6,413 nt of DNA from Bacillota bacterium (GTDB lineage Bacteria > Bacillota > Clostridia > Lachnospirales > Bianqueaceae), in contig JAFVHC010000191.1 in the NCBI GenBank assembly GCA_017474705.1, forward strand, positions 1 through 6,413. Direction: 5' to 3'. Each line of letters opens with the position of its first letter. Position 1 is the stretch's first letter. A program made the translations under genes and the position numbers. A model generated the notes under the pieces. That model worked only from the letters and a program-made list of their open reading frames with translations. It searched no databases and had not been told where the DNA came from. Of this stretch, positions 1 to 6,347 are shown piece after piece.

Positions 1-1715
1 AACCCTTCACGGACACACATGGATCCAAATTCATCCATGTGATACGGCGTCAGATGTTCCAGCGTATATGCCCAGTCCGCCTTCTCCGGATCCGCGATGC
101 CCAGGATCTCGCTGGCTTCGATCAGCGCCTTGCACAGGAACTTGATCAACGACAGGTCGATGGTGGCATCCGCGCCGAAACGGTTGGTCCAGTCGGGCAT
201 CTCGTGGCGGACCCAACGGTAGGTCTCCTGCGGGCTGTGATACTCCGGTGAAGAACTCCAGGGCAGATGCAGATATCCATCTTCGCGCATCTGAAGTTCC
301 GGCAGCAACGGCTTTAAGGCGGCTTTCATCAGCGGATACGCCCGGTCACGCAGGAACTGCTCGTCCATGCTGAATTTGTAGTGCTGCCAATACATGAAGC
401 AGACCCAAGGCAGGCCATTGAATTCAAAGTTATCGATGTTGCAGAGCAGCGGCCGACAGTCGATATCGGTGCAGTGGGCCAGGAACTCGCCCTCCCGTTC
501 AAAGAACTTCTCACAGAACTCTTTCAGGATCGGCCGGGCTTGGTCGATCATATCGTACATAGGCATGCCGAAATCCAGTCGGTTGCCGGTATAGATGGAC
601 CACAGCTGCATCTGCTGCTCCAGGTTCCAGTGATAATCGTTCATGCAGTAGGCAGGCAGGTTGTCGTCCTCGGACCAGGGACCCTGCAGGGTCATGTGGA
701 TGCCGCCCGGCCGCGTGCTGCTGGCCAGCTTGTACACTTCGATGTAGTACAGGGCTTCCAGACGCGTATCCGGAATGCTCAAGAAGGAAGCGGAGTAGTA
801 GTCCAGCCACCAGTTTCGGTGCGCGTCCCGCAACGCTTCGACTCCAGCCGCATCCAGATCTTTGACGCAGGCGATCGCTTCCTGTGCGGGGTCCGATTGC
901 GTCCGATCGCAGCTAATGGATAGCGCAAGGATCTCATGGCCGGGACCGACGGTGATCGTCTTCCAGGCGACCGCATAGCCACCGTTTTCCGGGATAGCCT
1001 GTGACCACCAGCGGACGTCGCCTTCCGTACCTTCCAGGGAATCGGGATAGCCCCATGCTTTCAGATACTGCGTCATGGTGTGGGGCTTGCGCTCCGGATG
1101 TGCCAGACCGCCGAAAGCCTTCCACCGGGTAGATTCCTTCGTGTCTGCTTCCGTATAATCGCCTGGACGGCTCAGGAACTTAGGTTTCATGGAAAAGCAT
1201 TCGCCGCCTTCGGTCCAGGTCTCCAGCACGAGAACCTGATCCGTCGCGCTGACCCAGGTCTCCCAACGGACCGCACCGAGGTCAGTTTCAGTCCGGCCTT
1301 CCGTTACAGCATCACTCAAACGGAACCGCATGGTGTGATTTGCCACTTGACCTTGGGTCGTGAACTCAAGTCGTCCCACCGGGAACCGTGTCGGATTTGG
1401 GTTTTCACGGCCGGGATTCAGGAATGTGTTGAGTTTTTCCTTGTTTTCTGTTTCCAGATAATGTGTGAAAGTGCGCCAATTGAACTCATCTTCATAATCC
1501 GGATGGATGTTGCGCAGCTCCCAGATGTCGGCGCGATCCAACGAAATCTTCATCGGTCGGTCGCTGCCGCCCCAGACGACGGTGCCGATGACGCCGTTGC
1601 CCATGGGCACGCCCTGCTCCCACTGACCAGCCGGCTTTTCAAAGACCATGTCATGACGGGAAAGGAACTTACGATAGTCTTCCTTGCATAGTTTTTTGAT
1701 GTTTGTGGAATGCAT
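1..1715 (-). CDS. GH95-like glycoside hydrolase (alpha-L-fucosidase/alpha-L-galactosidase family), C-terminus cut by window edge
   Basis: The frame is open from the ATG at 1715-1713 to the left edge: 571 whole codons and no stop, so the C-terminus lies outside. GH95 proteins usually run about 750-800 residues, so roughly 200 are missing. An N-terminal beta-domain opens with GVPMGNGVIGTVVWGG (residues 35-50), the GNG-x-x-G hallmark of GH95. The helical catalytic barrel follows: SSTRPGG (332-338), LQGPW (343-347), then WNLEQQMQLW (363-372), matching the family's NINxQMNYW segment. SSSPEY (487-492) supplies E491, aligning with the general acid of Bifidobacterium bifidum AfcA (recalled as Glu566). 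The sequence stops just before the family's HRHxSHL region. Within the active site, N364 is kept but the second conserved Asn is E366. There is no signal peptide, so it is probably cytoplasmic. It lies 60 nt after a GH1 gene, behind a hairpin. Family is confident; the substrate sugar is not determined. Confidence 0.85.
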   Translation of the reverse strand, partial: MHSTNIKKLCKEDYRKFLSRHDMVFEKPAGQWEQGVPMGNGVIGTVVWGGSDRPMKISLDRADIWELRNIHPDYEDEFNWRTFTHYLETENKEKLNTFLNPGRENPNPTRFPVGRLEFTTQGQVANHTMRFRLSDAVTEGRTETDLGAVRWETWVSATDQVLVLETWTEGGECFSMKPKFLSRPGDYTEADTKESTRWKAFGGLAHPERKPHTMTQYLKAWGYPDSLEGTEGDVRWWSQAIPENGGYAVAWKTITVGPGHEILALSISCDRTQSDPAQEAIACVKDLDAAGVEALRDAHRNWWLDYYSASFLSIPDTRLEALYYIEVYKLASSTRPGGIHMTLQGPWSEDDNLPAYCMNDYHWNLEQQMQLWSIYTGNRLDFGMPMYDMIDQARPILKEFCEKFFEREGEFLAHCTDIDCRPLLCNIDNFEFNGLPWVCFMYWQHYKFSMDEQFLRDRAYPLMKAALKPLLPELQMREDGYLHLPWSSSPEYHSPQETYRWVRHEMPDWTNRFGADATIDLSLIKFLCKALIEASEILGIADPEKADWAYTLEHLTPYHMDEFGSMCVREG

Positions 1716-1722
1716 GTCTGAT

Positions 1723-1729
1723 ACCTCAC
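1723..1729 (-). promoter_or_regulatory. Ribosome binding site fixing the GH95-like start
   Basis: GTGAGGT lies with its GAGG core 8 nt before the ATG at 1715-1713, and this decides the start. An in-frame ATG 14 codons further up (1757-1755) lies at the loop edge of the hairpin at 1741-1769. Its nearest purine-rich motif, GGAGG at 1771-1775, is 13 nt away on the far side of the stem, so it is a poorer start. Confidence 0.6.
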
Positions 1730-1740
1730 TGCTTATATGA

Positions 1741-1769
1741 CAGAAAAGGCAGGGCATGAAAGCCCCGCC
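1741..1769 (-). terminator. Intra-operon terminator-like hairpin between GH1 and GH95-like genes
   Basis: Read on the minus strand, GGCGGGGC (1769-1762) pairs with GCCCTGCC (1755-1748) as an 8-bp stem with one G-U pair and a six-base loop. It is followed at once by TTTTCTG. The strong stem and short T-run resemble a weak intrinsic terminator starting 6 nt after the GH1 stop codon. Because the GH95-like gene follows on the same strand with no convincing promoter of its own in the gap, this could be a partial terminator lowering downstream expression, an mRNA-stabilising 3' end for the upstream genes, or a real operon end. Confidence 0.6.
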
Positions 1770-1775
1770 ACCTCC

Positions 1776-3161
1776 TTATTTTACGATCACAGAATCCTTC
1801 AGCACGATCGGCTCCGCTTCAAAACCGTTCTCGCGGATCACCTGGCTGTACCAGCCGGCGCTCTTCTTCGGGATGCGCTCCAGGGTCTTGAAATCGGTGT
1901 AATTCAGACCGTAGCGCATGGTGAAGCCGGCGTTCCACTCGAAGTTGTCCAGCAGGGACCAGCAGTAGTAGCCGCGCACGTCGATGCCGTCATCCATGGC
2001 CCGGCGCACCCACTGGAGTACGTCGCGGATGTACTCGATACGATCCGGATCATCCAGGAAATACTCCACCGGCTTATCACCGTGGTCGATGTGGATGTAA
2101 CCGTTTTCCGTGACATAGATCGGCACGTTCACATGGTATTTCTCGACCAGCATGTGCAGCACGTCGTAGATCGCTTCCGGATGCTGTTCCGGCTTGAACT
2201 GGTAATTGCCGCCTTCGGCCATCTTCTGGCGCATTTCACGCATCTTTTCGGCGTTGTCGATGATGCCGTTGTAGAAGTTCAGGCCATAGAAATCCACCGG
2301 CTGCGCGATGGTCTCGAAGTCGCCCTCGCAGATCTTCGGGGTGAAGCCTTTTTCCTCCATATACTTGGTAAGGGCTTCAGAATAGCCGCCCAGGAACAGC
2401 GCATGCAGGAACCATCCATAACCGGCGATCTCGTTGCCCTGCAGGACCAGGGCTTCATCCTCGGCATTGCCAGCCCGGCCTGCGTAATGCCGCCAGATAT
2501 CGACCACGATGCCGATCTTCGCGTTCGCAAGGTTCTTCTCACGGAACAGTTTGACGACTTCGCCGTGCGCTACCAGCAGGTTGTGCAGTGCCTGGCGCGC
2601 GTACTTTTCATCTGCAAGACCCGGTGCGAAGGAACCCATGCCGTAGCCGACGTAGGTCGCGATCGGCTCATTGAAGGTGACCCAGATATCGATATCCTGA
2701 CCGAAATTGTCCAGCAGGATGTTCGCGTATTCTTTGAACCAGTCCACGATGTCCCGGTTGCCCCAGCCGCCTTTGACCTGCAGGGCATAGGGCAGATCCC
2801 AGTGGTACATGGTGGCGTTGGGTACGATGCCGTTATCCTTCAGGCACTTGATCAGGCGACGATAGTAATCTAGGCCCTTTTCATTGACCTTGCCTGTGCC
2901 TTCCGGCAGGATCCTGGCCCAGGAGAAAGAGAAGCGGTAGCTCTTGACCCCCATGTCTTTCATGAGCTTGACGTCTGTTTCATACAAGTGATACTGGTCG
3001 CAGGTCACATCCATGACGTTGTTGTCACGGATCTTGCCAGGCAGGCGGCAGAACGCGTCCCAGATGGTCGGGCCTTTGCCGTCTTCGAAGGCAGCGCCTT
3101 CGACCTGCGCGGAAGCGGTGGCGACACCCCACAGGAAGTCTTTCGGAAATTCGTATTTCAT
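1776..3161 (-). CDS. Family GH1 beta-glycosidase (beta-glucosidase-like), second of a tandem pair
   Basis: This 461-residue protein has the normal length for a single-domain GH1 retaining beta-glycosidase. The GH1 signatures appear in order: FLWGVA near the N-terminus, AQVEG with sugar-binding Q19, YHWDLP with H120 and W121, TFNEP with acid/base E165, VTENG with nucleophile E352, and W401 followed by DNFEW with E408 and W409, which contact the -1 sugar. The Ser/Lys phosphate-binding motif of 6-phospho-beta-glucosidases is absent from the C-terminal loop, so an unphosphorylated substrate is expected. No signal peptide is seen, so it should act in the cytoplasm on imported oligosaccharides or aglycone glycosides. 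The stop of the preceding GH1 gene lies 4 nt upstream, which indicates coupling. An ATG nine codons further up (3188) would overlap that gene and was not chosen. Beta-glucosidase, galactosidase or fucosidase activity cannot be told apart from the sequence. Confidence 0.93.
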   Translation of the reverse strand: MKYEFPKDFLWGVATASAQVEGAAFEDGKGPTIWDAFCRLPGKIRDNNVMDVTCDQYHLYETDVKLMKDMGVKSYRFSFSWARILPEGTGKVNEKGLDYYRRLIKCLKDNGIVPNATMYHWDLPYALQVKGGWGNRDIVDWFKEYANILLDNFGQDIDIWVTFNEPIATYVGYGMGSFAPGLADEKYARQALHNLLVAHGEVVKLFREKNLANAKIGIVVDIWRHYAGRAGNAEDEALVLQGNEIAGYGWFLHALFLGGYSEALTKYMEEKGFTPKICEGDFETIAQPVDFYGLNFYNGIIDNAEKMREMRQKMAEGGNYQFKPEQHPEAIYDVLHMLVEKYHVNVPIYVTENGYIHIDHGDKPVEYFLDDPDRIEYIRDVLQWVRRAMDDGIDVRGYYCWSLLDNFEWNAGFTMRYGLNYTDFKTLERIPKKSAGWYSQVIRENGFEAEPIVLKDSVIVK

Positions 3162-3165
3162 GATC

Positions 3166-4521
3166 TTAGTCCTCTCTTTCAAATCCATTGTTTTCGATCA
3201 CATCGTGGAACCAAAAGGCGCTCTTTTTCGGCGTCCGCTCCAACGTTTCAAAATCCGTATAGTACAGGCCGTACCGCATGGTAAAGCCGGCCTCCCACTC
3301 GAAATTATCCATAAATGTCCAGATATAATACCCGCGGATGTCCAGCCCGGCCATCAGTCCTTGATAGACACCCTGAAGAATCTTCTCCAGATAATCGATC
3401 CGCCAGTCGTCATTGAGGAAGTCCTCCATCGGGCCGTGATCGGGATCGAGTTCAGGAATACCGCTTTCGGAGATGATGATCGGTGTTTTCAGCTGATACT
3501 TATGTACCAGCATGTACAGGACTTCCGTGATCATCTCCGGATGATGGACCATCTTCATGTGCTGCGGGTGGCCCTTCTTTTTCAGTTCCTCGCGCTCCCG
3601 GACCTCGTCAGCGTGCTCGAAGAAGGCATTGTAGTAGTTCAGGCCGAAATAATCCAACGGCTGATGGATCAGTTCCATATCCCCCTCGCGAATGTCCAGG
3701 GACAGATCATGATCCTTTAGATACGTCAGATATTTCTCATCATATTTTCCTAACAACAAGGGACTTAGGATCATGCCATAGCCATCGCACTCATTGTAGT
3801 AGTCGGCGATCGCCCGATCTTCCTCGCTGTCCGGGCGGACGGGATAATGCTTCCAGACATCCACGATGATGCCGATCTTCGCGCCGGCAATGTTCCTTTC
3901 ACGGAACCGACGCACGGCCTCTCCGTGGCAGACCAGCGCATTGTGCAGAGCCTGCCTGCCGTAGGCTTCGTCCCTCAAACCCGGTGCTTTGACGCCCTTC
4001 GCGTAGCCGACAAAGATGCCGATCGGCTCATTGAAAGTGCACCACAGGTCAACTTCATCTCCAAAATTGTCCAGCAGGACATCCATATACTCGCCGAACC
4101 ACCGGATCATCTCCCGATTGCCGAAGCCGCCTTTCAACTGGAGAGCGTAAGGAATATCCCAGTGGCAGAGGTTGGCCAGCGGCCGGATTCCGTAGCTTTT
4201 CATGCAGCGGATCAACCGATGGTAAAAGTCGATGCCCGCCTGGTTGACCCGGCCGGTGCCTTCAGGCAGGATCCTTGGCCAGGAGAAAGAAAAGCGGTAG
4301 CTTTTGATACCCATGCGGGCCATTTTGGCGATATCCTGCTCATACAGATGATAATGATCGCAGGCAATGTCCATTACGTCTCCGCCGCGAATGGAACCGG
4401 GCAGCCGGCAGAAAACGTCCCAGCAGGACGCGGTCTTGCCGTCCTCGAAGGCGGCTCCTTCCGTTTGCGCTGCGCAGGAGGCGATGCCCCAGAGAAAATT
4501 CTCAGGAAAATGATACTGCAT
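3166..4521 (-). CDS. Family GH1 beta-glycosidase, first of a tandem pair, with variant nucleophile motif
   Basis: This is a 451-residue complete GH1 enzyme. It aligns without gaps to its downstream neighbour over about 450 residues, and my hand count gives about 55% identity, so the two arose by duplication. The catalytic set is intact and at identical positions: Q19, H120 and W121 (CHWDIP), acid/base E165 (TFNEP), nucleophile E352, W401, E408 and W409 (DNFEW). The nucleophile motif reads ISESG instead of the usual TENG, so the residue after the nucleophile is Ser rather than Asn, and the following loop diverges from the paralogue. No 6-phosphosugar motif and no signal peptide are seen. The ATG is 2 nt after the VOC stop codon (TAAATATG), and its GGAG site (4531-4534) lies inside the VOC gene, so translation is coupled. 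It is probably a cytoplasmic beta-glucosidase-type enzyme whose aglycone or linkage preference differs from the second copy. Confidence 0.93.
   Translation of the reverse strand: MQYHFPENFLWGIASCAAQTEGAAFEDGKTASCWDVFCRLPGSIRGGDVMDIACDHYHLYEQDIAKMARMGIKSYRFSFSWPRILPEGTGRVNQAGIDFYHRLIRCMKSYGIRPLANLCHWDIPYALQLKGGFGNREMIRWFGEYMDVLLDNFGDEVDLWCTFNEPIGIFVGYAKGVKAPGLRDEAYGRQALHNALVCHGEAVRRFRERNIAGAKIGIIVDVWKHYPVRPDSEEDRAIADYYNECDGYGMILSPLLLGKYDEKYLTYLKDHDLSLDIREGDMELIHQPLDYFGLNYYNAFFEHADEVREREELKKKGHPQHMKMVHHPEMITEVLYMLVHKYQLKTPIIISESGIPELDPDHGPMEDFLNDDWRIDYLEKILQGVYQGLMAGLDIRGYYIWTFMDNFEWEAGFTMRYGLYYTDFETLERTPKKSAFWFHDVIENNGFERED
3170..3175 (-). promoter_or_regulatory. Ribosome binding site fixing the second GH1 start
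   Basis: AGAGGA within GAAAGAGAGGA lies 8 nt before the ATG at 3161-3159 and overlaps the last codons of the preceding gene. It supports a protein beginning MKYEFPKDFLWG, which aligns exactly with the MQYHFPENFLWG start of its paralogue. The ATG nine codons further up would add a charged extension that the paralogue lacks. Confidence 0.7.
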
Positions 4522-4523
4522 AT

Positions 4524-5084
4524 TTAGTTCTCCGGTTTCTGGAAAAACTTTCCAAAGAAATCCACGCCTTCCGGCAGATCTCTTCCGATCAGCTCCATAC
4601 TGTATTCATTGTATTCGATAAACTCCATCTTGTTGCCATCGGGGTCCTGAAGCCACATGGCCTTGGTGCGGTCGATGTTCGGGCGGGGCGTCAGCCAGAC
4701 GTATTGCTCGCCGCCCTTGGCAAGAACACTTTGATAAAAAGCTTCCACATCATCCACCGTGTGGGCGTAGTGCGTATAGTTCAGATCCACTTCCTGGTCC
4801 GGCAGATGCGGTACGTGCGCGGTGGGCTCATTGAACAGTTCGATGAAGGTGCCGGGGCAGTCCATGACTTCCATGTAGACGATCCATTTCTCATCCTTGA
4901 TGCCTTCAAGGTAGGCGATGCGTTCCGGATCCATACGGGAGCACATCTCTTCGTTCTTCGGCAGAAGATCGCCCCAGTAGAGGGTGAACTTTTCTTTGCA
5001 GCCCAGGAAGGTTTCATACCACCACATAGACTTTTCCAGGTCCTTGCAGTTGAATCCTAAATGCATGTTCGCTTTTGTGATCAT
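4524..5084 (-). CDS. VOC superfamily (glyoxalase/extradiol dioxygenase fold) metalloprotein of unknown reaction
   Basis: This 186-residue protein has the two beta-alpha-beta-beta-beta halves of the vicinal oxygen chelate fold. The first half opens with MHLGFNCKDLEKSMWWYETFLG, the second with YTHYAHTVDDVEAFY and ends in DPDGNKMEFIEY. The likely metal ligands are all present: H8, E82 (in FIELFN), H105 and E154. A metal-dependent lyase, isomerase, epimerase or dioxygenase-type reaction is therefore possible. Annotation pipelines would call it lactoylglutathione lyase-like, but that is a fold label and nothing here points to glutathione. Residues of about 34-70, between the first-half strands, are longer than in minimal VOC domains. 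A strong AAGGAGG site 9 nt before the ATG overlaps the stop of the preceding oxidoreductase gene, 15 nt away. Its place between an NAD(P) sugar-type oxidoreductase and two GH1 genes suggests it acts on a sugar intermediate. That role is inference. Confidence 0.85.
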   Translation of the reverse strand: MITKANMHLGFNCKDLEKSMWWYETFLGCKEKFTLYWGDLLPKNEEMCSRMDPERIAYLEGIKDEKWIVYMEVMDCPGTFIELFNEPTAHVPHLPDQEVDLNYTHYAHTVDDVEAFYQSVLAKGGEQYVWLTPRPNIDRTKAMWLQDPDGNKMEFIEYNEYSMELIGRDLPEGVDFFGKFFQKPEN

Positions 5085-5099
5085 CGTTTGTTGCCTCCT

Positions 5100-6239
5100 T
5101 TATCGGGTCTTCAGTGCGCTTTCTTCCGTGTCCGTCGGGATGGCCACGGGGATGCAGCGGTCACAGGTAGATTCCACGGTAACGAATGCACCGTTCTTTT
5201 CATCGCTTTCCATCATGCGCTCTTCGATCTCCAGTACATGATAGCAGCGCTCCCCATTGACGCGGGGCTCGCGTCCTTCAAGACGTGCCCAGGCCATGTC
5301 CGCCAGACCGACGCCGCGGCTGTTGGTCTTGAACGCGTAAGGATCCTCGATCTTGATACGCACCGGCTTGTCCGCGTTTTCAAAGTCATAGGTGTTTTCG
5401 TAGATCGAAAGCTCACCATTGAACCAGTCCGGGCAGGCCAGATACAGGATGCCCTTGTTGCCGTAGATGGCGAAATAGGTCTGGTCGAAGAAGACGCTGT
5501 CCGCGTTGATGGACAGGGTGCCGGTGATGCCGTTCTCCATCTCCAGAACGGAGTAGATCTGGCTTTCGTTGGGCGTATCGATCATCTGACCATATTGGGG
5601 AGAATAGGGGAAGGTGTTCAGATGCTGCTGATACGGGGCTTTGATCTTCGCGGACACTTCCTTGACCGGGCCCAACAGGTTGATCAGCACGGTCAGATAG
5701 TAGACGCAGTAGTCCAGCAGCAGCCCGCCGCCGGGTTTGTTCATGTAGGGCATCGCACCCAGCATACGGTCGTTGTCACGATTGCCGACCATCGCGAAGG
5801 AAGTGATGCGTCCCAGACGGCCGCTGTCGATGATGGCGCGGGCGTTCTGCACCCAGCTGGCGAAGAAGGTATCCGGTGCGGATCCGATCATCAGGTCTTT
5901 TTCCTTGGCGAGGGCGACCAGTTCCGCGGCCTCCTGCGTGTTCATGGTAAAGGTCTTTTCCGTGTATACATGTTTGCCGGCTTCCAATGCCCGCTTCATG
6001 ATGTCATAGTGGACAAAGGGCGGGGTCAGGTTCAATACGATGTCGATCTCGGGATCGGCCAGCAGTTCGTCCACGGTGCAGGCTTTGACACCATAGATCT
6101 TGGCGACTTCCTCGGCTTTTTCCAGCGCGATATCCGCCACCGCTTTCAGTTCCACGATCTCGAAGCGCTTGGCGATATTGTCGATGTAGATGCGGCAGAT
6201 CATGCCCGTTCCGATGACGCCGACATTATATGTTTTCAT
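5100..6239 (-). CDS. Gfo/Idh/MocA-family NAD(P)-dependent oxidoreductase with Tyr in place of the catalytic His
   Basis: This 379-residue protein has the family's usual length and two-domain plan. An N-terminal Rossmann fold carries VGVIGTGMI (residues 6-14) and VADIALEKAEEVA, where D36 after the second strand marks the cofactor-ribose site. TEKTFT (93-98) holds the catalytic lysine K95, although the usual EKP is EKT. The C-terminal alpha/beta domain has GGGLLLDYCVYY (170-181). The standard DxxxH pair is here D176 and Y180. A Tyr at this place is known in glucose-fructose oxidoreductase and dimeric dihydrodiol dehydrogenase. The expected reaction is oxidation or reduction of a sugar, inositol or glycoside hydroxyl/ketone in the cytoplasm. 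No Tat or Sec signal is seen, unlike periplasmic Zymomonas GFOR. Its GAGAGGAGG site lies about 10 nt before the ATG. It is the first gene after the AraC terminator and so probably the first structural gene of the operon. Substrate unknown. Confidence 0.92.
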   Translation of the reverse strand: MKTYNVGVIGTGMICRIYIDNIAKRFEIVELKAVADIALEKAEEVAKIYGVKACTVDELLADPEIDIVLNLTPPFVHYDIMKRALEAGKHVYTEKTFTMNTQEAAELVALAKEKDLMIGSAPDTFFASWVQNARAIIDSGRLGRITSFAMVGNRDNDRMLGAMPYMNKPGGGLLLDYCVYYLTVLINLLGPVKEVSAKIKAPYQQHLNTFPYSPQYGQMIDTPNESQIYSVLEMENGITGTLSINADSVFFDQTYFAIYGNKGILYLACPDWFNGELSIYENTYDFENADKPVRIKIEDPYAFKTNSRGVGLADMAWARLEGREPRVNGERCYHVLEIEERMMESDEKNGAFVTVESTCDRCIPVAIPTDTEESALKTR

Positions 6240-6272
6240 GATAGAAAAGCCTCCTCTCGGTTTGTTGCTTCT

Positions 6273-6278
6273 ATTGTA
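6273..6278 (-). promoter_or_regulatory. Possible -10 box for the operon
   Basis: TACAAT lies between the AraC terminator's T-tract and the Gfo ribosome binding site, the only place a dedicated promoter could sit. No good TTGACA-like -35 is found 16-18 bp upstream (the candidate is TAGGCT, inside the terminator stem). If real, it would need an activator such as the adjacent AraC protein. It may equally be chance AT-richness. Confidence 0.25.
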
Positions 6279-6281
6279 AAT

Positions 6282-6330
6282 AAAAAAAGGACAGAAGCCT
6301 ATGCTCCTGAACGAGCACTGCTTCTGTCCT
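6282..6330 (-). terminator. Intrinsic terminator of the AraC-family gene
   Basis: On the minus strand AGGACAGAAGC (6330-6320) pairs perfectly with GCTTCTGTCCT (6298-6288) over 11 bp. The intervening sequence contains an inner 5-bp stem, TGCTC/GAGCA (6317-6313 with 6306-6302), giving a stacked hairpin. The stem runs directly into seven T's (6288-6282), the first of which is also the last base of the stem, followed by ATTTA. It starts 17 nt after the AraC stop codon. There is no T-run on the other strand's exit side, so it works in one direction. It separates the regulator transcript from the enzyme operon. Confidence 0.92.
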
Positions 6331-6347
6331 GTAACGACCGGGTCTGA

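Noticed and set aside
381..1691. Plus-strand frames at 381-923 and 1080-1691
   Set aside because: They oppose the GH95-like frame, which is open without interruption for 571 codons and carries the family's motifs in order.
1713..1757. Short leader peptide or extended GH95 start from the ATG at 1757
   Set aside because: The frame is the same as the GH95-like gene with no stop between, so it is not a separate leader. The ATG is at the edge of a stable hairpin loop and its GGAGG is too far away.
1737..2873. Long plus-strand open frame of 378 codons opposite the second GH1 gene
   Set aside because: It lies wholly antisense to a gene with complete GH1 motifs, matches no recognisable family, and is explained by GC-rich third codon positions on the coding strand.
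3162..3188. Upstream start for the second GH1 gene at 3188
   Set aside because: It would overlap the preceding gene and add nine charged residues absent from the paralogue, while the ATG at 3161 has a well-spaced ribosome site and the conserved GH1 N-terminus.
6240..6290. Catabolite-repression (cre) operator before the Gfo gene
   Set aside because: No sequence near TGnAAnCGnTTnCA was found in the intergenic stretch.
5061..6347. Plus-strand open frame of 428 codons opposite the Gfo and VOC genes
   Set aside because: It is antisense to a protein with clear Rossmann and catalytic motifs, its translation shows no known domain, and it runs through the AraC terminator.
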